Positions 10,086-24,376 of a stretch of 64,000 nucleotides of DNA are shown here, one piece after another (the stretch's first letter is position 1; each line of letters begins with the position of its first letter). Below the pieces are notes generated by a model that was given only the letters and a program-made list of their open reading frames with translations, had not been told where the DNA came from and ran no database searches. The translations under genes were made by a program, and so were the position numbers. Source of the stretch: Pelodera strongyloides (Eukaryota; Nematoda; Chromadorea; Rhabditida; Rhabditidae). The stretch is taken from positions 1 through 64,000 of the forward strand of contig JAANDG010000018.1 of NCBI GenBank assembly GCA_036852015.1, in the 5' to 3' direction.

Positions 10086-13000
10086 ATGGATCAAAATAAG
10101 CAACGAATACAACAGGGACTTTTCCCATCGTTCCCGTCCGGATTCACAGGTAATTAGAACCAACCAGTAACTTCAAACGTTCGATCGGTTTTTTTGTGGT
10201 CCAGTGTTCTTAATAAGTTTTGATTCGTAATAATTGATAGTTGTTACATCATAATTGGTATTTTGTTTTGTATTTATTTGTCATGTTCTGTGCTCGCTCC
10301 TTGATTCTTTCATCTCTCTCTTTCCCATGTTATTGCCAATCGATTTATGTGAAAAAGGGAGATTGTTCAATGAGTGATTGTTTTCTCAAATTGAGTGGGT
10401 TTCTTCCGGCTGAGTATGCATAGTATAATGGAAATTTCGATCAATATGTGTTTTTCTTGCGTTCTCTGTGTGGTCTCTAATAGATGAGTTGTTTGCAAAG
10501 ACAGGCGACCCTCTCTTGCGAAAGCCTAATGATAATAGGCGCTAACATGGACTAATTCGTAGTTTCCCATTAACATCTCAGTTTCCCAAAATGATAGGTT
10601 GAAAGGTGAAAATTATAAACCAATTTGTGGTTAATGCGTAGTTACACTTGCATGGTGGCGTTGTATATAGTAAGGTACAACTCGAATTTTTCCTTTAATT
10701 AACTAGTTTGGTCACATATTCCTCATATCACAATTAGCTGGTTTTTCCTAGGCCTTTTATGTGAGAGACGACAAAAGTTTCCGTCGTTTATCTAAGGATA
10801 CAGGTATGGCCTCTTTCTTGAGTTGTATCGTTTAGAGGTAACGATTTATGTGAAGGTTTACTGTGTGTTTCATTGGGAAAAGTGCATCGCAAAGCAACCC
10901 ACGACTAGGGATATATCTCTATTATTAACTCCACTTTCACACGTGCGAAACTTTATCTTCACGTTTGATTTTCTACAATACATTGTTTTTCTACACTTTT
11001 TTTTTCAAATCTGTTTAATTAAGTTCCTAGATTAGACGTAAGTAGGCTTCCCCTAGATTGTTCAAATAAGATATTCATAAACGTAGCTTTATTTGTAATT
11101 TTGTGTGACGGGTGCCAGGCAGCAGGTCGAGTCGTTTGTAGTGTGCTAGATCCAAAAAATTTCAATCCGGCGGACTCCGGTAACGATAATCATGCATAAA
11201 TTGAAATAAAAAATAAAATAACCACAGGAAATACACTACTGTCTGTCCTCGTAATTCAGTTCTAGTGAAATTGAAATTAACAAACACAAACTATGTTAGT
11301 GCTACGCGCTAACAAAGGGCACTCATGAAAGAGTAACATAGCATATATGTGGTTGGTTGATTTCATAATCTGCAGTAGTGAGAGCAGCATGAGCCATGAA
11401 TGTAGCAGACAATGCAAATACCACACCATAGCTTGCAATAACTGTCTCGTTCAAGCACATGTTTTAGAGTTTGTAGCGTTGTATTACCTGTGACTATTGC
11501 CCGTGAAATGGGTAGTTCTTAAACATTCGAATTTAAATTTGAACTTGAAAACTCTCATTCCCATGTGTAGTTCGTTTTATATTGACGTATTAAACTGAAC
11601 GATGATTAAACTAAAGAGAAACGGTGTGTCTGCTCATTATTTATGCGAAAGCCATTTGCATATAAGCGTTGCGCATTTGACCCGTGAAGCACAGATTCAG
11701 CGGAATAATAAGCTCATGAAAGATTGCAAATGTTGAATACGATTAGGCTCTAAAGTGCTAAAATATTTAGGACTTTCCGCGAATTCGGCAGCTAGCAATG
11801 CCTTTATGTCCACTCTGCAACAGCTCAGTTCCCTGTCAACACCAATTCTTCCGGGAACAACTCCACTGACACCATCCGATCTTACACAATGGGCTGCACA
11901 ACAGCAAGCAGCACAAGGGTGGATAGATCAGGTGAGAAGACGTTACACACAAGCCTTATTAGGTAAACAAAGAAAAGAATATACTGTACATCTGAAAGAA
12001 ATTATTCCGGTTGTTTATGCACAGGCGATTCTAATGGTGCAATGTAAAATTAAAAATGAAAAAATATAGAGCGGAAATATAAGTCTCAATGTGATCGCAC
12101 AAGGCATACAAGCGTCAGAAAGAAAGGCGTCAACATGATATTCACTTTATTTTATACTCATTCGTGATAACTTTTTATGGCAGTTTGGATAGTAATTTAA
12201 AAAATTACAATTCGTTGCAAAATAAAATGTCTGATTCGGCCTTGCACTTGGTGATTTTTTGTAGGAGTTTTTTGGCTCGCCAGGCTAGACATTATAATAT
12301 TATTCATGTTAATCACTTCATCCGCGCAGTGTATTATGATACATCTCAATGATTCAACTTTTTTTACCCCAGTGATTAGTTTTGATAGTCTAACATGAAA
12401 CATTACTTGGTTACATCGTTCTGTTTTACTTTCATCATTTTAGGCCAAGGTTGCTGCTATGCTTCCCGTTTACGGCATGTTTGCTGGAGTAAAGGGACTG
12501 TAAGTTTTTCAATGTGCGCATATTTCTTTAGTTTTTTTGTGAGTCATTCATATTAGATATGTTCAAGCTAAAGGTAATGTTTGTATAATTCGCTTTTAGA
12601 GTTCGTGTGATTGTCTAGATCATGTTGCTTTAGTGATCTATCTGGGAATGACTTGCTCGCAAAGGCAGCAGCTGCTGCCACATCAAATCAAGCTGCTGTG
12701 CAGCAACAAGCCCTTTTTGCACAGGCAATGACCTCGGGAGTCACTTCAGATGCACTCAATTCAAGACAGCAGGTATTCGTTTATAATTCCTTTGAAATAT
12801 GCATTGAAATGGGCAATAAGGAGTAACGGAATGAGTTTGTAAAAGCCTCACCTGCGACTAAGGTATCCAAATTTCGTGCACGGTTCTTTCGGACAAACTG
12901 GATTTTCTTTCAGCTTTACTAACTATTCAATTTTAAGTAAATTGTGCTTCACAGTTTTTATTCTTCTTTTCTACACTGTCTCTTCATAGACTTTGTTTTG

Positions 13001-16000
13001 CTTCAGATCACTGTTGACGATTCTCCACCTGGTCCATCGGGAGAGAATCCACCTTCTACCGATACGGACTCCAATCATGAGATTGATGTCGGCGGCATTG
13101 AAGGCTCGATGCCAATTATGGGAAACCACGACGCCTCGAGGAAGGGGAGCATGATCTCCGTTGGTGGATACCAGCAAAATCACTATACTTGCCCAATCAT
13201 AATTGGTTCTACGCAGAGCTCGTTGCCCTCTTCAATCTCTGCTGTGCATGTGCCAGTGGCTTCCATGTCCTCCGTGTACGCAACGTCATCTGGAGTACCG
13301 TCTTCAATGACAATCGGTGCTGTGAATCATCGCATGACGCCAGTTCCAACACAGGCTTCGGAACTCCACATGCCGACACCGTCCGCTATCCAACCCAGGT
13401 AATTTTCCATTTTCCCAATTGTGAATTCTGTTGGCCCTAATTGCTATACAACAGCAGAGATCCTGTAATATATAACAAATTTAGGAGGTTATCTAAAACG
13501 TTCGATAGCCCGAGTACTTCAAGAGATCCACCACCGGCCGTTGTCACATCATTTGCATCAAATGGAGTGATTGCATCTGCGGTAAGCATTTTCAAACACA
13601 CATTTACTTTCCGCAATTAGAATTTCTTCCAGCCTTGTACTTCTATCCGAATTTGAATGTTTGTCACTCAACTTTCATTGTTATTTAGAAAACTGCGGAG
13701 GATGTACAAACTCCTCAAGCGCAACCCGATGATTGGTCAAATTTGGAGTTGACGGATTTGCACGAATTTTTTCCGGGTACAGGGACAGCGGCTAAACTTA
13801 AGGTATCGTATCGCTTAAGTTACTATTTAAACTAGTCGTCTACTAACTGCGGCCTGCATTTACTTTTTAATCTATAGGCTTGCTACTCTATTGTCAAGTA
13901 ACTTGTTACTTGATAAACGTATATTTAAGGGGTTCGAGAACATGAAACGTACGCTGGAGGTGGAAACATCGAGCGGACAACAAGCAAAAAGACAGCGACC
14001 AAAACAGTCTCCACACGGATTGTACGTTCTTATTTTGTTATAAAATTTAGGCAATGATTTTTGGGCATAATGCATTTAAGGTAAAACTAACTGCCACCAG
14101 CTTAAGCCGCCTATGTCTGCTCCTATTCGTAAATAATTTCGATTTTAGTTCGATTGCTAATTTGGCTCGTGGCGAGGGTCATTCGGCGACCACCCACGTT
14201 GAATTGGCTGATGCCGATAAGGAACTTGAACGACTACTTTCGATTGTGGAGGAAAGAAACAAGCAAAAGGTATGTCGTGTCACTCTTAATTCCTCCTTAA
14301 ATAATGTGGTGATCTTATAGCATTCATTGACGATATCGTGTAATCTGTGTGTCCTGATAAGAAGAAACGAATTCACAAGCAACGATCCCCAGTGGGAAAT
14401 ATGATAAGTTTTTGATACAAGGAGTTTCACGAATTAAATCCGTTCCAGACTCCTCACCAGTTACAACCAAATTTGTCAATATTTGCCCCTTCCACGTCGT
14501 CGGTTATTTCCTCGAACATTTCAATGGCTCCCTCTGCATCAACCATCGTTAGCACTGGTAAGTTCTCAAGTTAATGCATTCATTCCATCAATTACATTTT
14601 AAGGTATTATTCTATAGAACATGAAGGCGTTTTACCCGGTTGCATTTTCGGATGTGTGTATTGAATGCTACGTTGATGTGAGTGTTTTTTTACATATACC
14701 GTTTTATAATTCAATCTCTTGGGATAACGGTTCGTACCTATTTCGATTTTATTATAGGTGGGTCGTCGATCTTCAGCACCAATGGGCTCACGGTGTCTAC
14801 GATGAATGAAGCGAGTCAGAATCGATTGTCTGGGCCCCTGACATCAACTTCTTCAAGTTTGACCACATCGCACAGTAAAGAAAAGGAGAAGGACAAGGAT
14901 CTTGGATTTGAATGGGATATTAAGGACACAGCTCCGAATCCGTCCCTAAGTCCAGTCCAGGTTGGTTATCCGCTCAAGCTCGGTGCTCAGTATACATATT
15001 TTATTGAACCTGATTACTTGTTTGGTTGGAACTTTGAAATACTAAAAAAGCGATAACGTTGACCTACTAAAACAAAACTTCCCCCTTTGAATGCTATTAT
15101 GAGGTATGTGCGAATGGAGGGTAAATTGTTCTAATGCATCTTGAGGTTACATTTAGGATTGGCTGTCTAGCTGTCTTAATCAACAAATGATGTTTCAGTT
15201 TACCCCTCCCGATTCGCCTACCGGACTCGGCTCATTTGATCTCTTCCTCACTCCGTCTACCTCTAGCAACATGACAACCACCTCAATTGGAGCACAGAAC
15301 GCCAGTCGCGTGCCTTCCACGTCGGGACCATCTACCTCATCACTGCTTCCAGAAAAGGTAGGAACATTTTTAAATAAATTTATGAATTTTAAATATATCC
15401 AAGGTCCGAACCCTTGTCGAAATACTTGTGCGGGTCCGCTGCCTGCATTTCCCAGTTAACCCAGATGAAAGTGATTTAGGGTTAGGGTATACTTAAGTAT
15501 GCATCTGTTCCTACTTCTTTTCAGCACCCAGAATCCTTGGCCTCGTTGACCGAGATACCAAAGAAAATCACGCCAAAGAAGGTAAAGAAGGAATCTTCGT
15601 TATTCGCAAGAGCTAGGCGGCCGGTTTACAAGCAAAAGAGCTCATTCAAGTCCCTGGCGTCTGAAGAAGCCGATACAAAACCAGGTTTGCAGTTGTTATT
15701 CATTAACTTGCGCGTTTACTGTTGTACATTTAAAAGATCATCTACCTAACTCAAAGCAACAAGATCTTCCTAGAAAAAGGCAGTAAAATCATAGTGTTAT
15801 CAATCCGAAACACTGGAGGTCTTCTTTATAAAACGGTGTATAGGATGTATATGGTAGTGATTCGATTATATTTAGGCTCCAAGGACGATGCCTACATGTT
15901 CACTGACGAAGAAGACGAGATAATCGCTATATCGGAACCAAAAGATAAATTAAGCGAAGAGGTGGGAGATATCTTTCCGATACAAACAATCTTGTCAACG

Positions 16001-19000
16001 AAATACTTCCTTTATGAATCAGAAAAAAACGCGTGCACATGACATCGTCTTGGTGCAAGATTTAAGGTGCCTTCTTTTAAACTATATGGTTTAATTTAAG
16101 GTCCAACAAAGACTGGCGAAGGCAGACGGCCGTAAAAACGTGTACGTGCCGGGAGTTGGATTTGCTGTACCCAAAGAAGAGCAGGCCGATCTCTGGAGAC
16201 ATGTTGTACCCAAGAAGAGATTTGCAGCGATGGCTGGAGAGCGAGGCTCGATTCCTGCGAATGCACTCCTACCGCCTGGAACTCAGGTCGATCCGACCAC
16301 TGCTGCCGGTAAATTATTGCTCGTTATTTATGGTAGAAAGACAGTGAACGTGTATATGTGTAGTTGATTTATTGACTCATAGGCCATGGGACATGATGTG
16401 GTAACTGCAGTATATGTAGCATAAATGCGTAATTGCAATCCTTGAAAGAAGTGTTTGAGCCGTACCTTGTTTTCACCTCCTGTTTTCGTACAACCCAATT
16501 TCAACCGCCTGTTTCACTAGGTCTAACTAAACCTTCCTTTTTAGCCCTGGCGGCTCCGGAAATCCTCACTTTGTCTGAATCAATTCACATGCGTAAGAAT
16601 GAGCGAAAGCGACACACTTTCTGTCAAGCGGAGTGCTCAACCGAGAAGAATACAGCCAAAGACGAAGGATTTTCGCATGTTGTGGAAAGGACCACCAGGT
16701 AGAACCATTATTGTTTTGACTTATGCCTTTTCACGTCTTACAAATATTGCCGCTTCTAATTCTAGTCCGTCTCATACCGCTTCTAATCATAATATACTTC
16801 CATTTTGTGCGACGGATTGTCATGCGAGCTAAGCCAACAACTTGTGGTTGCCTTCCTTGAAAGTATAATTTCCAGTCTCGGTGGTTCGATGCCAAAGCTG
16901 CTCCTCCGTATTCCGAAGAAACTTCTTCAAGAGGGAATCAGTAATAATGAAAACTACGAACGGCCCCGCCATCACCACCATCACAAAGAGAAAAAGAAGA
17001 AGAAGAAGAAGAAGAAGGATCGAGATACGGAATGGGCAGGATCGGACCGAGCAAAGAGAAAGAAATCACGGAGGTCGAGTAGGAGGAGTGAAGTGTGAGT
17101 TATTACTTTTGGAATAAGAGGGCAGAACATGAATACACTCCTTCCAACAATGAAAATCACAAGAGAAATTACCTGCGGTATACCTTACTAGCAATTCTTA
17201 GGTGTCAGCAATTCTCAAGAACTGTGCCATTGCGGCAAATTGTTTTTAAACAAGTTAAGTACATAAAATTCAGGTCAAAAAGCAGCGAATCAGAAGAAGA
17301 TCGTGAAGAACAGGAGAATAAAGACGTTGTCGTGAAGCAGGAGCCAGTTGAGACTCCTGTAGAACCTCCTCCAGTGGATATGAGTATGTTGTCGAAGAAG
17401 AGAAGACTAATGTTGCAATGGCAGGAGGATGAGAAAGGTAGGCTAGTCAGAATCGGTCATGTATTACTCACAAAACTGCCCTTACTTGCTGCGAACAAAT
17501 GTCGGCGTTATAGTGGTGGAGAAGCTGAATTATGTTTGCCACTTATTTAAGAAAAAAACTCTTGCAGCACAACAACACGTTCGCAATGGCGCAACAGAAC
17601 GCATTGTTGAGCAGAAGATCACCGACTTCAACAGCGATTTTGTGAAGAAGAGACTGAACAAATTCGGACCAGCTGACGGACAACTACCGGTTAGTTTTCA
17701 GGAGGTGCAACTTTGTATTTTTTCTTAGTATTTCAAAATTGACACTTTTCAAATGGTTCTTATACATTAGAGAACATGACCTTGCTTTATTTTAATAAAA
17801 ACAATAACGGTTTAGTGCGGGTGTTTCATTTATTTTTATTTCAATCAAGTTTCGCTTTTATAGAAGGGAACATTTGTTGTGTGCAAGGCCGATCTCTTCA
17901 AAGATGACTGTGCCCTATGGAGAGTTGACAACCAAAATCTTCTGCAGAAATATCCTCCGAGAGTTGATCCCGAAACGAAGTGCATTAGTTACAGGAACAG
18001 TAGTACGGTTCGTGTTTAACATTATTTGCCTCTTGCTCTCTTGTATTAGCAACTTATAACTGGTGTTCACTTCATAAGCGATTTTTTGTTTACGTGTTTG
18101 TTGGTAGTATGTATTATACTTACTTATCTTTATGCTAATGTTCATTCTTTTAGTACTCTGGTTGGTGTGATCAAATTGCGTCTGGCTATCTAACCGTCAA
18201 GATCAGATATATCAAACAGACTCGGTCAGAAGCAGTGATCGAGCCAGAAGTTCCTCTTATTGATCTCTTTCCGGCTGTTACTGGAGAAGTGGTTGATACC
18301 AACGAATTGTCTTACGACGAGAAAGGTTTGTCTTTCCACTAGAACCTAATATGCAATAAGGAAACGAACACGCGTTGCGATACACATGTTTTGAAAGCGC
18401 ATCTATCTACACACCGTTGTCGTACCGTTGCTGTGTACCTGTACTACTTTTTCATCTCTCCTATTTATGTACGTTCATTAAAGAACATGCACCGCATTGC
18501 GAATATGAGCGTTTATTCTACAAAAATATTTCTACATTTTAGCTAAAGCACACAAAGCCGTTCCTCCATCTAGTGATGAGATCAACTTTTTGTTGCGGGA
18601 TCCAATGAGGTTGACACTGTACACCTACTGTACAGCCATGCTTCATCATGTGCTCACGTTGGACTTCTTCCAAGAGGTTAAAGAGAGAAACGGTAAGCCA
18701 TTATCTCCATTTCATGAGTTGTTTAACATGCGCGCAAGGCTTAAATTAAGGGAACCGCTCAATACGTAATCTAAAATCGTCTATTTTCGACTGTGTTCCA
18801 GACTGGAACTATCTACGTGCTATGACTGAGGTGGACCGCAACAATTCGGAGTGCATCGAGAAACTACGAGAGCGAGTGAAATTTTCGGACAAGCTTGACG
18901 ATCTGATGTACAACTACACGAGTATCATGATCGAATCGGTTGATCTCGGGGATGTGCTTTGTCAGGTAGACGAGCACTTTTTTTGCAACGAATAATCGTT

Positions 19001-19957
19001 GATCTTTACATTTTATATCCTTAGTTTTTGTCTGTTTGGACATCTGATTTTCCGATGCAGTTTTCAAGTCCTTCATTTAGGTCTGCGGAGTACGCAAAGT
19101 GGAGAAGTCGTTTCTATTATTTGGATTGGACATGTATGACCGCGAATCACTGCAAAATACAGATAACCCATATCCAGGCGATAGTCCATTGCCAGCTGTG
19201 GTGGGTGCTTTACTGACTTCTCTTGCCTTGACTGCCATTAGTCATTTTGAATTTTTAACAAGAATGGGTAAAAAGTCATAAGTGTTCCTTAAACAAAATA
19301 ATTTGTGGGTTTGATATGCATTTAACGTGCAAATTCGGACAATGTGTATGTGATTGTTTGAAATGATTCGCCTTTACATATTTGTTTCTGTCTATGCATA
19401 ATATATTTTCTACAGGAAGTCCTTGGTTGTGCTCAGTGTTCTTCAATTTGTCAGCTCTATCACTCAGCCGTCCATATGAGATATCATATGCTGAAAAAGT
19501 GCGAAGATAAGGTAATGTCCGCTTATAGTTTCTTCTTTTGGTTTTGATAGCTTTAGCTTTTAACCTGATAGCTTTTAACTCACATTTTCATGTGTGGTAA
19601 ATTCGGCTGCTCTTTGCGGCGTATAGCAAGATACTTTGCCAACTACTGTTGTGTTTAGCTGGAATCATTTGGCGCACAGTTCCCTGATCTTCCCCCAGAA
19701 AAGATAGTGGAAAAGGCAAAGGAATCTTCCCAATGGATGACTAAGGTAGGTATAACGCTTAAAAGATTACTAAGGCAGTTATGGTTTCAGCGAGTACTTC
19801 TGAATAGCATATTTCGTGATATACGAGTTCTTATTAATCAACGTGCTTCTGAGTTCCTAGTTTACGTAAGTGTCATATCTGAATGAATTGTCATTATCTT
19901 CAGGTGGTCAAGGAGTATGCTGACTTGTGGAAAAAGTTGCAAGGGAATGACTTCTAA
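10086..19957 (+). CDS. Large Q/S/P-rich probable nuclear protein with C-terminal conserved module
   Basis: 27 exons, 3807 nt, 1268 aa. Exon ends: 10086-10149, 11771-11931, 12444-12499, 12634-12772, 13007-13398, 13485-13581, 13689-13802, 13930-14021, 14149-14269, 14449-14557, 14758-14960, 15199-15357, 15525-15684, 15876-15961, 16101-16308, 16545-16698, 16876-17094, 17274-17437, 17568-17689, 17864-18007, 18154-18325, 18543-18692, 18802-18965, 19081-19200, 19416-19511, 19659-19745, 19904-19957. The N-terminal ~140 aa are Q/A-rich; about 140-560 is Ser/Thr/Pro-rich and disordered-looking; around 770-845 is a basic stretch with a His run and poly-Lys (likely nuclear localisation). The C-terminus (about 940-1250) is compact: FVVCKADLFKDDCALWRVD, YSGWCDQIASGYLTVKIRYI, then a Cys/His segment CAQCSSICQLYH..H...H near 1195-1214. 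Composition and layout recall the QSER1/PRR12 type (DUF4211) of nuclear proteins, but that is tentative. A second ATG at 10081 reads a frame that does not join exon 2. Confidence 0.82.
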
Positions 19958-22900
19958 GAAGGATCTTCATTTTCTATCAATCTCGGTGAATGTCTCTCTC
20001 AGCCTTTCAGTGATTTACCTTCCCATTTATGATCTCTTTTCAAAAGGCACAAACCCTGGGTAGGCCAGTCATTTCTATAATATCTCTGCCACAATTCGTT
20101 TCCCAAACCAAATACTTCCTAGTCTTTCTTTTTTTTGTGCCGTTTGAAACATCATTTCCTCACCTTTTTTGTGATCATTAAATTTTAAAGTATTGCATGG
20201 CAGATGATAAGCGATCCCATCGGCAGTATACTTTGCACAGTGTGATAGCGTATGCGTGTCATTTTTTCATTATTTCCGCAACTTTCATATTGTATAATAC
20301 ATATATGCGCAGGCAACTAATAATACCTTTACTTGTAATAACTGCCGTTTACGTTTTTTATAAGAAGGAAACCTGAGAAAATCAAGCTAACATATGCGGC
20401 TCAATTAGAGTTCCTCCCAGGTTTCTTCCGAACTAATTTGAGAATATACGCAAATTCACTATTATTTTTTTCTCATGAGCATCAAACAGAAAATTGCTTG
20501 CCGGATCATTTAGATTTTTTTTTGTGTGCTTCGTATTTTTTTCTTCTGTTTGTAAGTTCCGTCTATAGTTTGTATCACATATATATGTATGAACCTCTTT
20601 GGGTATATTTCATCACCGTGTTGTACAAATTTTATTCCTCCAAACAAATATTCTCATCATGCTGATGTCATACAAATGTCCATATGCTGGCGAACTCAGA
20701 AATCAGCAAAAACTAACAAATTGCTAACTTTCCACTAATTTTTAGAGCGCTTATGCATGTAACATTCATCTACTAAAGATAACTACTCTGTGCACGAAGC
20801 AACACGAGCCCAATTAGCGAGAACGCTTTTAGTGTTTTACTGATTGATGTGTCAGGAATCTAACTTGTATACTTTCAATCTGCCTGTTTCAATTCTAAAC
20901 GGGGTGTTTCGAGGCTCAATGTGTCCCTGTTAATCCCTACCGTTGACTTCTGTTCGTAAAGCCTATTTACATTATTTGCTTGTTTTGATTTCGAGTTCTT
21001 CGTGCTATGTTCACTTATCCAGAGTATATTATTCTGTGTGTTATTCTCATTTCATGAGCAGACGATCTTGTACATAAGAATTCAGCCGTGCACGTGATCT
21101 CAGATAAGCCCATCCCAATAAAGATGTAATATAGTCTTGTTTTGCACATAGACAGAATAGACTGTACAAGTACCACAACGAGAATTTGCAGGATAGTTGG
21201 AGCTCGGAGCCGTTCAAACAGATTTCTTGTATACATTTCTTAAAAATAATAATGTGTTGTCACGAAGCAAAACTCAGCAGACAATTTCTCGTCTTACGCT
21301 CCGAATAGAATTTTCGGCGTGAAGTGAAGTCGGTCCAACACGTCATTCCACGAACAAACATACAAGGACACAAATCATGTTGAGTTTCTCCTCGAATTGT
21401 TATTGAATTAGAAAGTATTAAGTTGAACCGGCTACAAACATAAATTGACTTGACATTTTTTGTTTTCTGTCCCTTAGAGGTGTGACGTCTGTGCGAATCG
21501 TTTTGCAAATGTGAAGTATCACTTCACCAGCTTCTGTGTTACTTTCTGAAGGCGGCAGAACGGATTTACCCCTCCGCTTAATTATTTTGCACCACTTGCA
21601 TCGCCAATGTTGTCTAAACCAGAAGCATTTCACAAGCTAGTTGGGGCGTTAACTGTTCGTACCGTGGTACTCAGGCTACGCTATTTGTCCAACACGGGAC
21701 ACTGACGATTTGCCTATCATTTCTTGGTGAATGTAGGTACTCGAACCACAGACCATGCCAACGCCTTTATATGATCATGTGTGGTTCGCGGTCTTTAATA
21801 TCACGACTAAATGCTTAATTAGTATTTCGCGAGCTCACGCATTGAATGAGGGCCGGACGAGTGAGACTAAGAATCGGCGGCTTTTTTCGTAGTTTTCTCA
21901 TCTACTCGGCAATTAATGCCCATCCCAACATAATGATATATTTACTGCTTAATTGAGCACGGAACAATCATTTCGCATCATTTACGTATGCCTATTCTCA
22001 CGTTTTTTTTCTGTTTTCGTTTACTGTGCAAAGTTCGATTCGGGAAAAACAATCACCGAAAAAAAAGCAAAACAAGCAGAAAGGAATGCTAAAAATAATA
22101 CTTTGTCGCTAATCGAAACTGTTAGGGTGACATTACGTGGACCAGAATTTCCATTTAAATGCCCCTCCTTCGCGTGGTCTTCGATGGAATCCAATAAAAA
22201 CATTCTCCATACTTGGGCTCCCCCCGATTATTTAGTTTAGACGAGAATCAACGTGCAAGAACGAGTATTTTTTAGTACTTCACGCTCCTTACCTTGCTCA
22301 GTACTTACTTTTTACTTGCCCAATTTTTTATTATTTCACGTTGCATTCATGTTATAATCGGTCAGATTAATAATCAATGTGTTTGGTGCAAGGGTAGCTT
22401 GAGCAATACTGGTATTCTTCGTATAAGCCCCGTGTTCCAGTTACTTCTCTTATTAATGTAAACTGATCGCAATCCGTTTGCTGAACTTTTGGTCCTCATT
22501 TTCTACGTGACCCCTTTTCATTGCAGTAATTAGGGTTGCAGGAATGTGCTGTCTACAGATAGAAATGGAACTTATTACGTAACTTTAAATTGCTATGTGA
22601 ACACACATTTTTCTTTGCGTTTTTAAAGTTCAACGGGAACATCAAGACTGACAGATATGTATGGCGTATCCCACTTAACTTACACATGTATATGCTTACA
22701 ATTTTGAATACAATTGCACGTGAAGCAGCTCGCCCACTTTTCAGAGTTCACAATTATTATCTCCAATTAGCAAAAAGTACTCTGTATTATTTGCTGTCAG
22801 TTAAACATGAAATGGTTGAAGTCGCCTATCTAAAGGAACTCGAACATTAGGCACGCAGACAACAGTGAGAATTACGACACAACCATAGTTGATGGATGTT

Positions 22901-24313
22901 CACTCCTTTTAGGGAAGAGTTTCAATTGCGTGATGCGTGCAATTAAGAAGACCCTTATCTCTTACAGAGAAGTCGAATAAGCATTGGAGGATGAACATTT
23001 GGTATTCTGCGTGAAAAGGAGGAAGTTCCTTGGCCGCAAATAGCATAAAATATCGCTTATTAGTATAAAGCCTCATTTGCAAGACTTGATAACAATGTAA
23101 CACTAATATAAAGGCCTTAATATAAAGATTAATTTGCAAGATTTGTATTTTCCACTTTTTTTGTTCCACTCTCAACAAGTCAGACTCCTGGGAATCGACG
23201 TATCAATATTGTTGATATTTCGTATTTCGTATAAACATTTCAGGCAGTTTTATTTTTGATAACAACAATAATCTTCCATTTTTGCTTCACTTTCAACAGA
23301 ACGAGCATCTATCGCAGATTAGAAGTCTATAACACAATTAAAGAATAGTTTCGCAAAGTTTGTTAACTATGTATACACATGCAGTTGTGAATATCGTTGA
23401 CCTGACAATATGCACCATTTTGCATCCTACTTTGTTTTTATACAGAAGAATCTTAGGGAGTTAAAACACTTAAACATTACCTAAGAACAAACTTTGAATG
23501 CAACGAAGTAATCTCCTATTTGCGGCATCGTTTTCGTACCAAATATGTAGTAGGCCTTCATAAGTGCACAAGTTAGCGTCACGATATTTGTCATTGTTTT
23601 GGCATTTGGTGTGTAATTAACAATTCTAGACAATCCAAACAACAACATAGCCATGGTCTTCGGCGCCGCACAATGTTCAATAAAAATGGAAAAGAACGTC
23701 ATACATATGATATGGCCAAATACGGTCAGAATGCTACTATTAATTTTAACGAGGGCAAGTGCATGAGGCAGCAAAAGTTCGCGATGGAGTCATCTGTGTT
23801 TACTGATAAAGCATACACAATAATAAATAATACATAAATTTTGTACTCTTGCAGGGCATTCTCCTTTATTTAGGTGTTGTTCCATACAGTATCCAAAGCT
23901 TGACTTATCGCTGAGGTCGTGGTCAGAATCGACGGCGAGTTCCTTATGAAAAATTGTTAGATGTCTAGATGTAAATCAGAAACATCTGCAAGCGAAGCTA
24001 TATTTTGTAAGAAAATGTTCCTTTTACTTGATAGCGTACACGTGGCGTTGTTTCCTTAGTAACATAATTGAACAGTAAGCCTTTTTGTTAGTTTTTTTTT
24101 CATCTTCCTATGCAACTCTAATTGAAACATCTTGACAAATTTACACACTCTCTTAAGTTCCTCTAAGCTAAACGACTTGGTATTTTGGACAATGCTAATT
24201 CAAGAACTTACATTGCCACTATTTTCATTGTTTGATATCTGGTCTTCGATCGGCTGTTTTCGTACTCCATTGATGAACGAATGATTCTTTTCTTCTTTTC
24301 TTCCTCATTTCAG
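19958..24313. other. Long intergenic stretch, no supported gene
   Basis: 3' flank of the preceding gene and beyond. Open frames are short. A 97-codon hydrophobic minus frame at 23481-23774 lacks an ATG and an in-frame upstream acceptor; other minus frames (21015-21633, 22909-23178) show no domain. Possibly decayed genes or regulatory DNA. Confidence 0.4.
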
Positions 24314-24376
24314 CAATAGGCTTCTTCCAGTTCGGTAAATATATCTATGTAAATGGACCAGCCATTAAAGGCAAAG
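24314..24376 (+). other. Isolated candidate exon
   Basis: A good acceptor (CCTCATTTCAG) and donor (AAAG|GTATGT) enclose an open 63-nt segment that can read IGFFQFGKYIYVNGPAIKGK. It ends in phase 1 and has no Met, and I found no partner exon. It could be an alternative exon of a neighbouring gene or a chance match. Confidence 0.2.

Noticed and set aside
10081..10149. Alternative start MGWIKISNEYN... five nucleotides upstream
   Set aside because: Its frame does not join exon 2 in an open frame, whereas MDQNKQRIQQ at 10086 does.
23481..23774. Hydrophobic 97-codon minus frame that could be a receptor exon
   Set aside because: It has no ATG; an in-frame TGA lies just upstream with no acceptor between it and the frame. 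No partner exons were found.
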